Below, in pieces: positions 35,295 through 44,753 of a stretch of 64,000 nucleotides of DNA (position 1 is its first letter; every line of letters starts with the position of its first letter). A program made the translations under genes and the position numbers. The notes beneath the pieces were generated by a model that did not search any database, had not been told where the DNA came from, and saw only the letters and a list, made by a program, of their open reading frames with translations. Source of the stretch: Bifidobacterium callimiconis (lineage in GTDB: Bacteria; Actinomycetota; Actinomycetes; Actinomycetales; Bifidobacteriaceae); NCBI RefSeq assembly GCF_003952005.1, contig NZ_QXGJ01000003.1:62001-126000 (forward strand), written 5' to 3'.

Positions 35295-36599
35295 TCACGC
35301 CTTCCACCACTGGCGCAGGGGGTACCACTTGCCGTCGGGATGGCCCACGCGGTCGGGACGGACGGCGAGGAACTGGTGGATCTGGATGCCGTCGATCTCA
35401 AAGTTGAGCGAGCATGCGGCCATGTACAGGCCCCACACCTTGGCGCGTTCGAAGCCGACCTGCCTGACGGCATCGTCCCAGTGCTCGGAGAGGTTGTGGT
35501 TCCAGTGGTGCAGGGTGAGCGCGTAATGCTGGCGCAGGTTCTCCTGATGCACCACGTTGAATCCGGCGTCATGGATGCACGATTCGATGAATCCGGGGGC
35601 GCCGAGGTCGCCGTCGGGGAAGATGTAGCGGTCGAGGAATTCGTCGGTGCCGGGCTTGCCGTCCGGACGGTCGTGGCTGATGGTGATCTGGTGGTTGAGC
35701 AGGCGGCCCATGGGCTTGAGTAGGCGGAACATCTCCTCGAAGTAGCTCTGGTAGTTCTTCACGCCCACGTGCTCCATCATGCCGATCGAGCAGATGCCAT
35801 CGAAGTCGTGTTCGGGCACGTCGCGGTAGTCCTGCACGCGCACCTCGGCCAGGTCCTCGAGTCCTTCGCGGCGGATCCATTCCTGCGCGTAGGCGGCCTG
35901 TTCCTTGGACAGGGTGACGCCGAGCGCCTTGATGCCGCGGCGGGCGGCAGTGATGACCATGGAACCCCAGCCGCAGCCGATGTCGAGCAGGCGCTCGCCG
36001 GGCTTGAGGCCCAGCTTGTCGAGGATGAGGCGCAGCTTGTTGGCCTGCGCGTCCTCGAGGCTCATGTTCTCGTTGTCGAACACGGCGCATGTGTAGGTCA
36101 TGGAGGGGCCGAGGAAGTCGGCGTAGAACTCGTTGGACTGGTCGTAGTGGTAGCTCACGGTTTCGGAGTCCGCCTTCTCGGTATGCGGCAGGAGGCCGGA
36201 CTTGATGCGCGCGAACTTGGACGGGCCTTCGGTCTGGGGCACTGGCGGGCGGTGCAGACCGTGGGACAGGATGGCCGCGGCGACCTTGGCCACGGCGGCC
36301 GGCGTGGGCTTCTTCACGTAGGGGGCGAGGGACAGCAGCTTGCGCAGTTCGGGGTACGGGTCGGCGTAATCGATGCCCTTGATGTCGAAGTCGCCGAGCA
36401 CGTAGGCGCGTACGGCACCGATCTCGTTGGGGTGCATCAGCAGCTGGTAGATGGCGTTCGGCGAGGTGACCTTGACCACCAGATCGGCATCCTCCGGACC
36501 GAATGCGGATCCGTCGAACGCCTCCACCCTCAGATGCGGATTCGGCTCGATGAACTCCCCCACCATTTCGCTGACCAACATCGACTTGCCACTGCTCAT
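35295..36599 (-). CDS. cfa: Cyclopropane-fatty-acyl-phospholipid synthase
   Basis: SAM-dependent methylene transfer onto double bonds of membrane phospholipid acyl chains. The 434 residues have an N-terminal lipid-binding region (about 1-130), HYDQSNEFYADFLGPSMTYTC (about 148-168; the CFA substrate signature), the SAM motif LLDIGCGWGSMVITAARRG (about 208-226), GVTLSKEQAAYAQ, EHVGVKNYQSYFEEMFRLL and a C-terminal region with RQVGFERAKVWGLYMA. Length is a little above the usual 380-420. The 320-bp region upstream is AT-rich. Confidence 0.93.
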   Translation of the reverse strand: MSSGKSMLVSEMVGEFIEPNPHLRVEAFDGSAFGPEDADLVVKVTSPNAIYQLLMHPNEIGAVRAYVLGDFDIKGIDYADPYPELRKLLSLAPYVKKPTPAAVAKVAAAILSHGLHRPPVPQTEGPSKFARIKSGLLPHTEKADSETVSYHYDQSNEFYADFLGPSMTYTCAVFDNENMSLEDAQANKLRLILDKLGLKPGERLLDIGCGWGSMVITAARRGIKALGVTLSKEQAAYAQEWIRREGLEDLAEVRVQDYRDVPEHDFDGICSIGMMEHVGVKNYQSYFEEMFRLLKPMGRLLNHQITISHDRPDGKPGTDEFLDRYIFPDGDLGAPGFIESCIHDAGFNVVHQENLRQHYALTLHHWNHNLSEHWDDAVRQVGFERAKVWGLYMAACSLNFEIDGIQIHQFLAVRPDRVGHPDGKWYPLRQWWKA

Positions 36600-36799
36600 A
36601 CTTCGCCTCTTTTTCCAGTGACCGCTAACAATAACGTCGCAAGGAAGTTTATGTCCGTCGGATTTCCCGTTTCGGGCCGATTTATCGACAGGCGAACAAC
36701 TTTCCCACTAACCCGACAGACAATGGCCGGGTTGACGAATCGCCGCAATAGGACAAAATACTATTTAGTACATTAGTTCGACAGAGAACAAAATATCTG

Positions 36800-36825
36800 A
36801 TATTCTATAGAACACATATTCTATA
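36800..36825. promoter_or_regulatory. Direct repeats in the AT-rich region upstream of the RhuM-Fic gene
   Basis: ATATTCTATA occurs at 36800-36809 and again at 36816-36825, 16 bases apart, in a stretch (36750-36830) clearly richer in A+T than its surroundings. It may be an operator or -10 region for the Fic gene. The rest of 36600-36919 shows nothing else recognised apart from the leader ORF. Confidence 0.4.
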
Positions 36826-36902
36826 TACGTATCGCCGCCGGATACCGCTTGCGTTACCGCCACGGAAGGCCAAAACGGGAGCCGGCAGCGTCTAGGAGAA
36901 CC

Positions 36903-36923
36903 ATGCGAAGGAGCAATTCATGA
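36903..36923 (+). CDS. Six-codon leader ORF overlapping the Fic gene start
   Basis: ATG CGA AGG AGC AAT TCA TGA encodes MRRSNS. It has its own Shine-Dalgarno (TAGGAGAACC) and its stop overlaps the Fic start (ATGA). The AAGGAG inside it serves the Fic gene. Ribosomes finishing the leader could restart on Fic, so coupling or rare-codon (CGA, AGG) control is possible. The reading is direct; the function is inference. Confidence 0.4.
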   Translation: MRRSNS

Positions 36924-37867
36924 CCACCGAGGAGCTGAAGCAGCAGATCGAACTCTACGAAAGCGCGGATCACACCGTGCACCTTGACGTGAAAGTCGAT
37001 CAAGATACCGTATGGCTGACGCAACAGCAGATGGCGCTGCTGTTCGGACGCGACGTGACGACCATCCGACGACATATCAAAAACGCACAAACCGAGGAAT
37101 TGCAAGGCCTTCCAACTAGTGCAAATTTTGCACTAGTTCACAACGAAGGAGACAGAATCGTGGAAAGGCAGGTCGCGCACTATAACCTCGACATGATCCT
37201 TTCCGTCGGATACCGCGTGAAGTCGAAGGAGGGCGTGTATTTCCGTCGCTGGGCGAATTCTGTACTCAAACAGCACCTGATCGAAGGCTACACCATCAAT
37301 CGGCAGCGTCTCGACGCGCTTCGAACCGTGGTCAAGGTACTGCAACGCTCCAGCGAACCGGAAATCGCCGGGACCGCGGAAATCCTCAATCAGTATCTGC
37401 CCAGTCTTGAACTGCTCAACGAATATGACACCGGGGAGATTCTCTCCCCCAAGGGCGATGAATCCCATTGGCGTCTCACCTATGAGGATGCCATGTCATT
37501 CGTTAGATCAATGCCGTTCTATACGCAGTCCGATCTGTTCGGCCGTGAGCGCAACGGCTCGTTCCAGGGTATCGTCACCGGACTGTATCAAACATTCTCC
37601 GGAGAAGAACTGTACCGGTCAATGCAATGCAAAGCGGCGAACCTGCTGTATCAGATCGTCAAGGACCATCCATTCTCGGACGGCAACAAACGTTGTGCCG
37701 CCGCACTGTTCATCTACTTCCTCGACCGGAACGGCATCCTACGGGATGGCGACAAACTTCTGGTGGAAGGCAATGCTCTCACCGCCATGACATTGATGAT
37801 CGCCCTATCCGCCCCAACGGAGAAAGACACCATGATCGCGTTAGTCGAGAATTTCCTGACTCGATAA
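36920..37867 (+). CDS. RhuM-Fic domain protein (putative AMP-transferase toxin)
   Basis: A 315-residue protein. Residues about 10-140 match the RhuM virulence-protein/phage-antirepressor-like domain (VWLTQQQMALLFGRDVTTIR, a helix-turn-helix-like stretch, HYNLDMILSVGYRVKS, RRWANSVLKQHLI). Residues about 190-315 are a Fic/DOC domain with the motif HPFSDGNKRCAAALF (about 255-269), carrying the catalytic His and the DGNKR ATP loop. Fic enzymes transfer AMP or other nucleotides to proteins; the RhuM-Fic fusion occurs widely on islands. No adjacent antitoxin gene is seen, and no clear (S/T)xxxE(G/N) inhibitory helix was spotted. AAGGAG is 7 bases before the ATG. AT-rich flanks and isolation suggest horizontal acquisition. 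Confidence 0.88.
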   Translation: MTTEELKQQIELYESADHTVHLDVKVDQDTVWLTQQQMALLFGRDVTTIRRHIKNAQTEELQGLPTSANFALVHNEGDRIVERQVAHYNLDMILSVGYRVKSKEGVYFRRWANSVLKQHLIEGYTINRQRLDALRTVVKVLQRSSEPEIAGTAEILNQYLPSLELLNEYDTGEILSPKGDESHWRLTYEDAMSFVRSMPFYTQSDLFGRERNGSFQGIVTGLYQTFSGEELYRSMQCKAANLLYQIVKDHPFSDGNKRCAAALFIYFLDRNGILRDGDKLLVEGNALTAMTLMIALSAPTEKDTMIALVENFLTR

Positions 37868-37890
37868 TAAGCTGCGTGGGCCTTCACCGC

Positions 37891-38226
37891 CTATACAAAG
37901 ACGAGCTGGACGAGAACCATGTAAAGGATGGTGCCGCCGGCGATCGAAAGCAGCATATTGCGCTTCCACGCGTGCAGGGCCACGATCACGGCCATGGCGA
38001 TGAGCTCGGGGATCCCGTGGCTGCCGGTCATGGGCGACACGTCCTTGAGCGAGTACACGACGAGCAGACCAGTCATGGCGAAGGGCAGAACGCGTCCCAG
38101 ATACTCGATGAAACGCGGCGGCTGCTTGGACTCGGGGAAGACGATGAACGGCAGGAATCGGGTGATCATCGTACCGATCGCCACCACGGCGATGGTGATC
38201 ACGCTCTGCCATATGGTCATGGTCAT
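37891..38226 (-). CDS. azlD: Branched-chain amino acid exporter subunit AzlD
   Basis: A 111-residue membrane protein with four hydrophobic segments and the AzlD motif [12 protein letters not shown] (about 18-29), [17 protein letters not shown]. It pairs with AzlC, the large subunit, to export branched-chain amino acids; the two genes overlap by 4 bp (azlC stop, azlD start). Terminal gene of the pair on the minus strand, 23 bp from the convergent Fic gene. Confidence 0.88.
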   Translation of the reverse strand: MTMTIWQSVITIAVVAIGTMITRFLPFIVFPESKQPPRFIEYLGRVLPFAMTGLLVVYSLKDVSPMTGSHGIPELIAMAVIVALHAWKRNMLLSIAGGTILYMVLVQLVFV

Positions 38227-39032
38227 GCCGTCACCTCCACATTGTCATCGGCAGGATTGCCATGGTCGGGATTGTCATGATTCACACCGTCGCCGGTCTT
38301 GAGCTCATCCAGCCACGGCCGCAGCACCACGAACAGCACGAGCATGGAGACCAGGGACGGAATCATGAAATTGTCCGGGCCAAGCAGCGCCAGGCACACG
38401 GCCGACGCGAGCACGCCGATCATCGCAGGCATGTGGGCGCGCATTGCGCCCTTTGTGCCCATCCACTGATCGAGGAAGATCACCAGGAACAGCGCGGTGA
38501 GCACGAACTCGATGCCGCGCGTGCTGATCGGCAGCAGTCCGCCGACCAGCCAGCCGAGCGCCGTGCCGGCGATCCAATACCACCGGTTGAGCAGGTTCAC
38601 GAACAACATGAACCATCCGCGGTCCACGTCTGCCGGGATCTTCGCGCTCGAATTGATGGCAAAGCTCTCGTCGCACATCGCGAAGATCAGATACGGCTTC
38701 TTCCATCCCATGTTCTTGTACTTGCCGAGCATCGACAGACCATAGAACAGGTGTCGCGCGTTGACCATGAGCGACAACATGAACGCGACGATCGGATTGA
38801 ACGCGCTGAGCAGCAGGTTCACAGTGACGAATTCCATCGAGCCGGCGAAGATGAAGTACGCCATGCACACCGGGTAGAGGAACGCGAATCCCTTGGCGTG
38901 CATGAGCAATCCATATGAGCAGCCGAGGAACAGGAATCCCGCGGCGATCGGCACGGTCAGTGGGAACGCCGCACGGAACGCCCGTCCGACGACCCTGCCG
39001 CCCGTCTTCGTTTCGACACCGTCAGCGCTCAT
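38223..39032 (-). CDS. azlC: Branched-chain amino acid exporter subunit AzlC
   Basis: A 269-residue membrane protein of the AzlC family with about seven hydrophobic segments. Features: [47 protein letters not shown] (NxRHLxYG family motif), [10 protein letters not shown] and a C-terminal VVLRPWL. ATG 39032 (MSADGVE) with GAAGGAG 9 bases upstream was chosen over a longer reading. azlD follows with overlap. The acetolactate synthase gene ends 124 bp upstream, a suggestive neighbour because acetolactate is a branched-chain amino acid precursor. Confidence 0.9.
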   Translation of the reverse strand: MSADGVETKTGGRVVGRAFRAAFPLTVPIAAGFLFLGCSYGLLMHAKGFAFLYPVCMAYFIFAGSMEFVTVNLLLSAFNPIVAFMLSLMVNARHLFYGLSMLGKYKNMGWKKPYLIFAMCDESFAINSSAKIPADVDRGWFMLFVNLLNRWYWIAGTALGWLVGGLLPISTRGIEFVLTALFLVIFLDQWMGTKGAMRAHMPAMIGVLASAVCLALLGPDNFMIPSLVSMLVLFVVLRPWLDELKTGDGVNHDNPDHGNPADDNVEVTA

Positions 39033-39156
39033 TCGCCACCGCTCCTTCCTCGTCCGTATCATCCGTATGGCCCGTTCGTGCAGTCAACCGGACCATCGTA
39101 GACCCGAGGATGGAGAAGCGGCGGAACGTGTCTCAGCCGCGGAATCGGACGAAGAA

Positions 39157-40905
39157 TCAGCCGGAGAAGTCGATGTCGCCGAGCTTTTCGATGAGTCGCA
39201 TGTTCTCGCGATAGTCCACCGGGCAGGCGATGATGTCCACGCCGCTGCCGGAACGCAGCGCGTGACGCAGCACCGGATAGAGCTCTTCGGCACTTTCGAT
39301 CTCATGACCCTTCGCACCGAAGCTCGCGCCGAGCGCCACCACGTCGGGATTGTTGAAGTCCACGTACTCGTGGCTGCCGTCGTGGATGTCCATCTTCCAC
39401 TTGATCAGACCGTACGCCTCATCCACCCACACCAGGATCACCATGCGACAGCCGCAGCGCACGGCCGTCTCGATCTCCTGCACGTTCATCATGAAGCTGC
39501 CGTCGCCCATCACAGCGAGTACGGGACGGCCCGGATTGGCCATGGACGCGGCCACCGCACCCGGCAGCGTCCACGCCATGGTGGACAGCGAATTGTCGAT
39601 CACGCAGGTGTTGGACTTGTACGTGGGGTACAGTCGCGCCATCCACATCTTGAGCGCACCCGTGTCGACGAGTACCACGTCGTCGTCCTCCACCGCGCTG
39701 CGCGTGTCGTACACGATGCGCTGCGGCTTCATCGGGAACGAATCGTCGGCGGCGCAGGACGTGTATTCACGGTTGAGCAGTTCACGGATCGCCGGATGCG
39801 AGTCGCCGAACGTGATGCCCTCCCACCGCAGTCGGCCGATCAGCACGGCGAGCGTCTGGTCGATGTCAGCCATGATGTTGAGTGCGGTCGAATAGTGCGC
39901 GTCCGTATCCTCCACGAACGTGTTGATGTGGATGATGGTCTTGTCGTCGTTCGGGTTGATCTTCTTCGGGTCGAACTGCTGGATCGAGAATCCGACGGCG
40001 ATGATCAGATCGGCCGTGTCGAACGCGAAGTTCTCGTAGTCCTTGTGCATGAAGCCGACCACACCAAGCGCGTTGGGCAGCTTGTCGGAGAACACGCCCT
40101 TGCCTTCGAACGTGGTGGCGACCGGTACGTTGAGCAGTTCCGCCAGTTCGCGCAGACGGTCCTGCGCGTGGGCGCGGGTGACGCCGTTGCCGGCCAGGAT
40201 GACCGGACGCTTCGCCTCGCGGATCAGCGCCACGGCCTCGTCGATGGTGTCGTCGGCCGGCATGAGATGGGTGGGCCTAGGCAGCGGCAGCGGCTTGGCG
40301 CCGGCCGGGGCGGGCATCTCCGCGATGTCCTCCGGCAGGACCAGGCAGGTGGCGCCCGGACGGTTGTGCTGCGAGAGGGAGAACGCCTTGCGGATCATCT
40401 CGGGCGTGGATTCCGGCGTCATGATCATCGACGACCACTGGGTTAGTGGCTTGAACACCGACACCAAGTCGACGATCTGATGCGACTCCTTGTACAGGCG
40501 GCCCACGCTGCCCTGCGCGCAGATCGCCACGAGTGGCGTGGTGCTGGCGTTCGCCTGCGCCACCGGCAGGGTGAGGTTCAGCGCGCCAGGGCCGAGCGTG
40601 GCTAGGCACACGCCGGGCTTGCCGGTCAGGTGGCCGTACGTAGCGGCCATGAATCCGGCGCCCTGCTCGTGGCGGGTGAGCACGAACCGGATGCGTCCGT
40701 CACGCTCGATGGCCTCCATGAGCGGGATGTTCTCCTCGCCGGGGATGCCGTAGATCACCTCGACGCCCTCGTTGACCAGGCATTCGACGAACAGATCGGC
40801 GACGGTCTTCACATGATCGTCCGCAGGGGCGCCGCCGACCGCGTCGACATCGCCGTCCGATGCCGTCACGGTCGTCACGGCATCGTTTCGTACAGTGTTT
40901 TCCAT
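39157..40905 (-). CDS. Acetolactate synthase, catabolic (AlsS/BudB) type
   Basis: ThDP-dependent condensation of two pyruvates to 2-acetolactate. The 582 residues carry the three ThDP-enzyme domains: YGIPGEENIPLMEAI with the catalytic-type glutamate region RHEQGAGFMAATYG (about 45-85), the central domain (RPVILAGNGVTRAHA), and the ThDP motif VMGDGSFMMNVQEIETAVR (about 458-476) ending in VWVDEAYGLI. WVDxxY instead of the anabolic NN motif is the form seen in Klebsiella BudB, and no regulatory subunit gene follows, both favouring the FAD-independent catabolic type. An N-terminal 25-residue acidic/Ala-rich extension precedes the fold. GAAGAGGAAACC sets ATG 40905. Confidence 0.85.
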   Translation of the reverse strand: MENTVRNDAVTTVTASDGDVDAVGGAPADDHVKTVADLFVECLVNEGVEVIYGIPGEENIPLMEAIERDGRIRFVLTRHEQGAGFMAATYGHLTGKPGVCLATLGPGALNLTLPVAQANASTTPLVAICAQGSVGRLYKESHQIVDLVSVFKPLTQWSSMIMTPESTPEMIRKAFSLSQHNRPGATCLVLPEDIAEMPAPAGAKPLPLPRPTHLMPADDTIDEAVALIREAKRPVILAGNGVTRAHAQDRLRELAELLNVPVATTFEGKGVFSDKLPNALGVVGFMHKDYENFAFDTADLIIAVGFSIQQFDPKKINPNDDKTIIHINTFVEDTDAHYSTALNIMADIDQTLAVLIGRLRWEGITFGDSHPAIRELLNREYTSCAADDSFPMKPQRIVYDTRSAVEDDDVVLVDTGALKMWMARLYPTYKSNTCVIDNSLSTMAWTLPGAVAASMANPGRPVLAVMGDGSFMMNVQEIETAVRCGCRMVILVWVDEAYGLIKWKMDIHDGSHEYVDFNNPDVVALGASFGAKGHEIESAEELYPVLRHALRSGSGVDIIACPVDYRENMRLIEKLGDIDFSG

Positions 40906-40983
40906 GGTTTCCTCTTCACGCATGTGCGCCATTGTAACCATGTGATATGCCCATACGACGGCGGACCGTCGGGCGGCGATGTG

Positions 40984-43900
40984 TCAGGCGGCGGCCAGAC
41001 AGGCCGGACCGAACACGGTCTTGATCTCGCCGAACAGCGACGTGTCGCGCTTGACGCGGAACCCGTCACCGAGCGTCAGCATCGTCACCCCGCCCTTGGC
41101 GTCCACGACAGCGAGCTTCACCTCGCAGTAGCCGGGATGCTGGTGCAGGATTCCCGCCAGACGCTCCACATGGGCATGATCGATGGCCGCCTCGGGCAGC
41201 ATGATCACCAGCGAACGCTCGTCCTCCGCCTCGAGCGTGGGCACCTCCATTTCGGTGGCGCGCAATGATACGGTCTCGTCGCGCACCTCCACCTGACCGC
41301 GGATGCGCACCACGGTGTCGAGGGCCATTTCGGCGGCGGCCGACTCGTACGCCTTGCCGAAGAACATGCATTGGATGGAGCTTTCCAGATCCTCGATCGT
41401 GACGATCGCCCACGGGTTGCCCTTCTTCGACACGCGTCGGTCGACGCCGGTGATCAGGCCGGCGAGCGCCACCTGCTCACGGTCGGGCATGGTTTTGGCG
41501 CGGTCGATCAGGTGGGCGATGGACATGTCGCGCAGGCCGGCGAGCACGGCGCTCATGCCGCTGAGCGGGTGGTCGGAGACGTAGAGGCCGAGCATTTCGC
41601 GTTCGAAGTTGAGCTTGGTCTTCTTGTCCCATTCCTCCACGTCGGGGATCTGCACGTCGGCGTCGCCCATCGCGTCGTCGGTGCCGTCGTCTCCCCCGTC
41701 GAGGTCGGCGAACAGGTCGAACTGTCCTTCGGCCTCCTTGCGTTTGAGCGGCACGATCTGGTTGATGGCCGTCTCGTGGATCTGGAAGAGCGCGCGGCGG
41801 TTCGGGTCGATGGAGTCGAACGCGCCGGCTTTGATCAGCGATTCGACGAGTCTGCGGTTGAGGGCGGCGAGCGGCACGCGTTTGATGTAGTCCATGAAGT
41901 TCACGTACTTGCCGCGCGGGCTGTTGCGTTCCTCGATGATCTCCTTGACGGCGTTCTCGCCGACGTTGCGGATGGCGCCCAGGCCGAATCGCACGACGTC
42001 GCCGACTGCCGAGTATTCGTAGACCGATTCGTTGACGTCGGGCGAGAGCACCTGGATGCCCATGCGCCTGGCTTCGCCGAGGTAGAGGGCGGTCTTGTCC
42101 TTGTTGGTGGACGCGCCCTGCAGCAGGGCGGCCATGAATTCGACCGGATAGTGGGTCTTGAGGTAGGCGGTCCAATAGGAGATCAGTCCGTAGGCGGCGG
42201 AGTGCGCCTTGTTGAACGCGTAGCCGGAGAACGGGACCAGGATCTCCCAGATGGCTTCGGCGGCCTCCTCGGAGTAGCCGTGTTCCTTCATGCCGGCAAA
42301 GAACGGCACCTTCTCCTTGGCCAGCACCTCGGGCTTCTTCTTGCCCATGGCTCGTCGCAGCACGTCGGCCTTGCCGAGCGAGTAGCCGGCGAGGATTCGC
42401 GCGGCGGACTGCACCTGCTCTTGGTAGATGATCAGACCGTAGGTCTCGTCGAGCACCTCCTTGAGCGGCTGGTCGAGTTCGGGGTGGATCGGCTCGATCT
42501 TCTGCAGTCCGTTCTTGCGCTTGGCGTAGTTGGTGTGCGACTCCATGCTCATAGGGCCCGGTCGGTACAGGGCGATGAGTGCGGAGATATCGTTGAAGTT
42601 GGTGGGCTTCAGCGTGCGCAGCAGCGATCGCATGCCGTCGCCATCGAGCTGGAACACGCCGAGCGTGTCGCCGCGGGAGAGCAGCTTGTAGGTCTCCTCG
42701 TCGTCCAGCGGGATCTTGGTGTAGTCGATCGGCTCCTTGCCGTTGTTCTCCACGTTGCGCAGCGTGTCGCGGATCACCGTAAGGTTGGACAGGCCAAGGA
42801 AGTCCATCTTGACCAGGCCGAGCGTTTCGCACGTGTGGTATTCGAACGTGGTGGTCACGGTGCCGTCGGTGCGTTCCAGGAGCGGCGACGTGTTGGTGAT
42901 GGGCTCGGATCCCATGATCGTGGCGCAGGCGTGCACACCGGTCTGGCGGATCAGGCCCTCGATGCCCATGGCCTCCTCGGTGATGCGCTTGACGTCGGGG
43001 TCGGATTCGTACAGTTCGCGGTATTCGCGGGCCTCGGCGTAGCGTTTGGCGTTCGGATCGAAGATGTCGTGCAGCTTGATGTCCTTGCCGCCGGTCTCGG
43101 CCGGAGGCAGCGCCTTGGTCACGCGCTCGCCCACGGAGAACTCGTAGCCCATAATGCGCGCGGAGTCCTTGAGCGCCTGCTTGGTTTTGATGGTGCCGTA
43201 GATCACGCACTGGGCCACCTTGTCGTGGCCGTACTTGTCTGCCACGTAGTCGAGCACGCGCATGCGGCCGTCGGGGTCGAAGTCCACGTCGATATCGGGC
43301 AGGGACACGCGTTCCGGGTTGAGGAACCTCTCGAAGATCAGGCCGTGCTCGAGCGGGTCGAGTTCGGTGATGCCCATGGCGTAGGCCACCATGGCGCCTG
43401 CGGCGGAGCCTCGGCCCGGCCCCACCATGATGCCGTGCTCCTTGGCCCAGTTGATGTAGTCGGACACCACGAGGAAGTAGCCGGGGAACTGCATCTGGCA
43501 GATCACGCCGCACTCGTAGTCGGCCTGCTTGGACACATGTTCGGGCACGTTGCCCTCGTAGCGCTTCTCGAGGCCCTCCTCCACCTTCTTGAGGAACAGG
43601 GAGGTCTCGTCCCAGCCTTCGGGGCAGTCGAACTGCGGCATGAACGCGCCGTCCTCGTTGTCGTCGAACATCACGTTGCAGCGTTCGGCGATCTCGAGCG
43701 TGTTGTCGCACGCCTCGGGCAGCTCCTTGAACAGTTCGCGCATCTCCTCGGCGGATTTGATGTAGTAGCCGGAGCCGTCGAACTTGAAGCGGTCGGGGTC
43801 GTCGAGCCGGCTGCCGGAGTTGATGCATAGCATGGCGTCCTGGGCTCCGCGGTCCTCTTCGAGCACGTAATGGGAGTCGTTGGTGGCGAGCAGCGGCGCG

Positions 43901-44550
43901 TTCAGCTTCTTCGCGATGGTCAGCAGGTCCTTGGTCACCTGCGTTTCGATCTTCAGACCGTGGTCCATGAGTTCGATGTAGAAGTTGTCGCGGCCGAAGA
44001 TGTCCTGCATCTCGCCGGCGGCGCGCAGGGCCTCGTCGAACTGGCCGAGTCGCAGCCTGGTCTGGATGATGCCGGACGGGCAGCCGGAGGATGCGATCAC
44101 GCCTTTCGAATAGGTGGAGAGCACCTCCTTGTCCATACGCGGGTAGCGCATCACGCGGCCTTCGAGGTTGGCCACGGAGCTGGCCTTGGTGAGGTTCACC
44201 AGTCCCTCGTCGGTTTCCGCCCACATGGTCAGGTGGGTGATCAGACCGCCGCCGGAGACGTCGTCGCGTCGCTGCGCCTCGGTGCCCCAGTGCACGCGGG
44301 ACTTGTCCTGACGAGCGGTCTCAGGCGTCACGTACGCCTCGATGCCGATGATCGGCTTGACGCCGGCCTTCACCGCGGTGCTCCACATCTCGTATGCGCC
44401 GTGCATGTTGCCGTGGTCGGTGATGCCCACGGCCGGCATGCCGAGTTCCTTGACCCGGTTCACTAGATTCGGGATCTTCGACGCACCGTCGAGCAGCGAG
44501 TAATGCGTATGGTTGTGCAGTTGTACGAAGTTCTTTCCCGATTCAGCCAT
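40984..44550 (-). CDS. dnaE: DNA polymerase III alpha subunit DnaE
   Basis: Replicative polymerase catalytic subunit, 1188 residues. The PHP domain starts HNHTHYSLLDGASK (residue 9 on); GITDHGNMHGAYEM follows. The polymerase palm carries LPDIDVDFDPDGRMRVLDY (near 420; catalytic aspartates), MDFLGLSNLTVI and YQEQVQSAARILAGY; helix-hairpin-helix SLIKAGAFDSI; an OB domain (VALAGLITGVDRRVSKKG, about 1020-1100) and a C-terminal region. ATG 44550 (MAESGKNF) with GGTGGAA upstream was preferred to the ATG four codons earlier. The length and domain order fit DnaE1-type Gram-positive/actinobacterial enzymes, not PolC. Confidence 0.97.
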   Translation of the reverse strand: MAESGKNFVQLHNHTHYSLLDGASKIPNLVNRVKELGMPAVGITDHGNMHGAYEMWSTAVKAGVKPIIGIEAYVTPETARQDKSRVHWGTEAQRRDDVSGGGLITHLTMWAETDEGLVNLTKASSVANLEGRVMRYPRMDKEVLSTYSKGVIASSGCPSGIIQTRLRLGQFDEALRAAGEMQDIFGRDNFYIELMDHGLKIETQVTKDLLTIAKKLNAPLLATNDSHYVLEEDRGAQDAMLCINSGSRLDDPDRFKFDGSGYYIKSAEEMRELFKELPEACDNTLEIAERCNVMFDDNEDGAFMPQFDCPEGWDETSLFLKKVEEGLEKRYEGNVPEHVSKQADYECGVICQMQFPGYFLVVSDYINWAKEHGIMVGPGRGSAAGAMVAYAMGITELDPLEHGLIFERFLNPERVSLPDIDVDFDPDGRMRVLDYVADKYGHDKVAQCVIYGTIKTKQALKDSARIMGYEFSVGERVTKALPPAETGGKDIKLHDIFDPNAKRYAEAREYRELYESDPDVKRITEEAMGIEGLIRQTGVHACATIMGSEPITNTSPLLERTDGTVTTTFEYHTCETLGLVKMDFLGLSNLTVIRDTLRNVENNGKEPIDYTKIPLDDEETYKLLSRGDTLGVFQLDGDGMRSLLRTLKPTNFNDISALIALYRPGPMSMESHTNYAKRKNGLQKIEPIHPELDQPLKEVLDETYGLIIYQEQVQSAARILAGYSLGKADVLRRAMGKKKPEVLAKEKVPFFAGMKEHGYSEEAAEAIWEILVPFSGYAFNKAHSAAYGLISYWTAYLKTHYPVEFMAALLQGASTNKDKTALYLGEARRMGIQVLSPDVNESVYEYSAVGDVVRFGLGAIRNVGENAVKEIIEERNSPRGKYVNFMDYIKRVPLAALNRRLVESLIKAGAFDSIDPNRRALFQIHETAINQIVPLKRKEAEGQFDLFADLDGGDDGTDDAMGDADVQIPDVEEWDKKTKLNFEREMLGLYVSDHPLSGMSAVLAGLRDMSIAHLIDRAKTMPDREQVALAGLITGVDRRVSKKGNPWAIVTIEDLESSIQCMFFGKAYESAAAEMALDTVVRIRGQVEVRDETVSLRATEMEVPTLEAEDERSLVIMLPEAAIDHAHVERLAGILHQHPGYCEVKLAVVDAKGGVTMLTLGDGFRVKRDTSLFGEIKTVFGPACLAAA

Positions 44551-44753
44551 AGATTCCACCATACCTCACGGGCTCGGCGTAGCAGTTTTCGTTGTGATTT
44601 CAGGCGTTTCCCACGTTCGACCACATTGGCCGGCCGCTCTTGCGGCCGGGTCCGCACATGGGCGACGATGGCGTGGACGGTTCCGACGACGGAGCCTCGG
44701 ATCGACCGATCCATTCCCAGGAGACGACTACGCAATCATCGAAAGGACCGACC

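Noticed and set aside
41371..43830. 819-codon open frame opposite dnaE, plus a 915-codon frame at 41477-44224
   Set aside because: Antisense or frame-shifted shadows of dnaE; Gly/Val/His or Arg-rich, no RBS, and dnaE is unambiguous.
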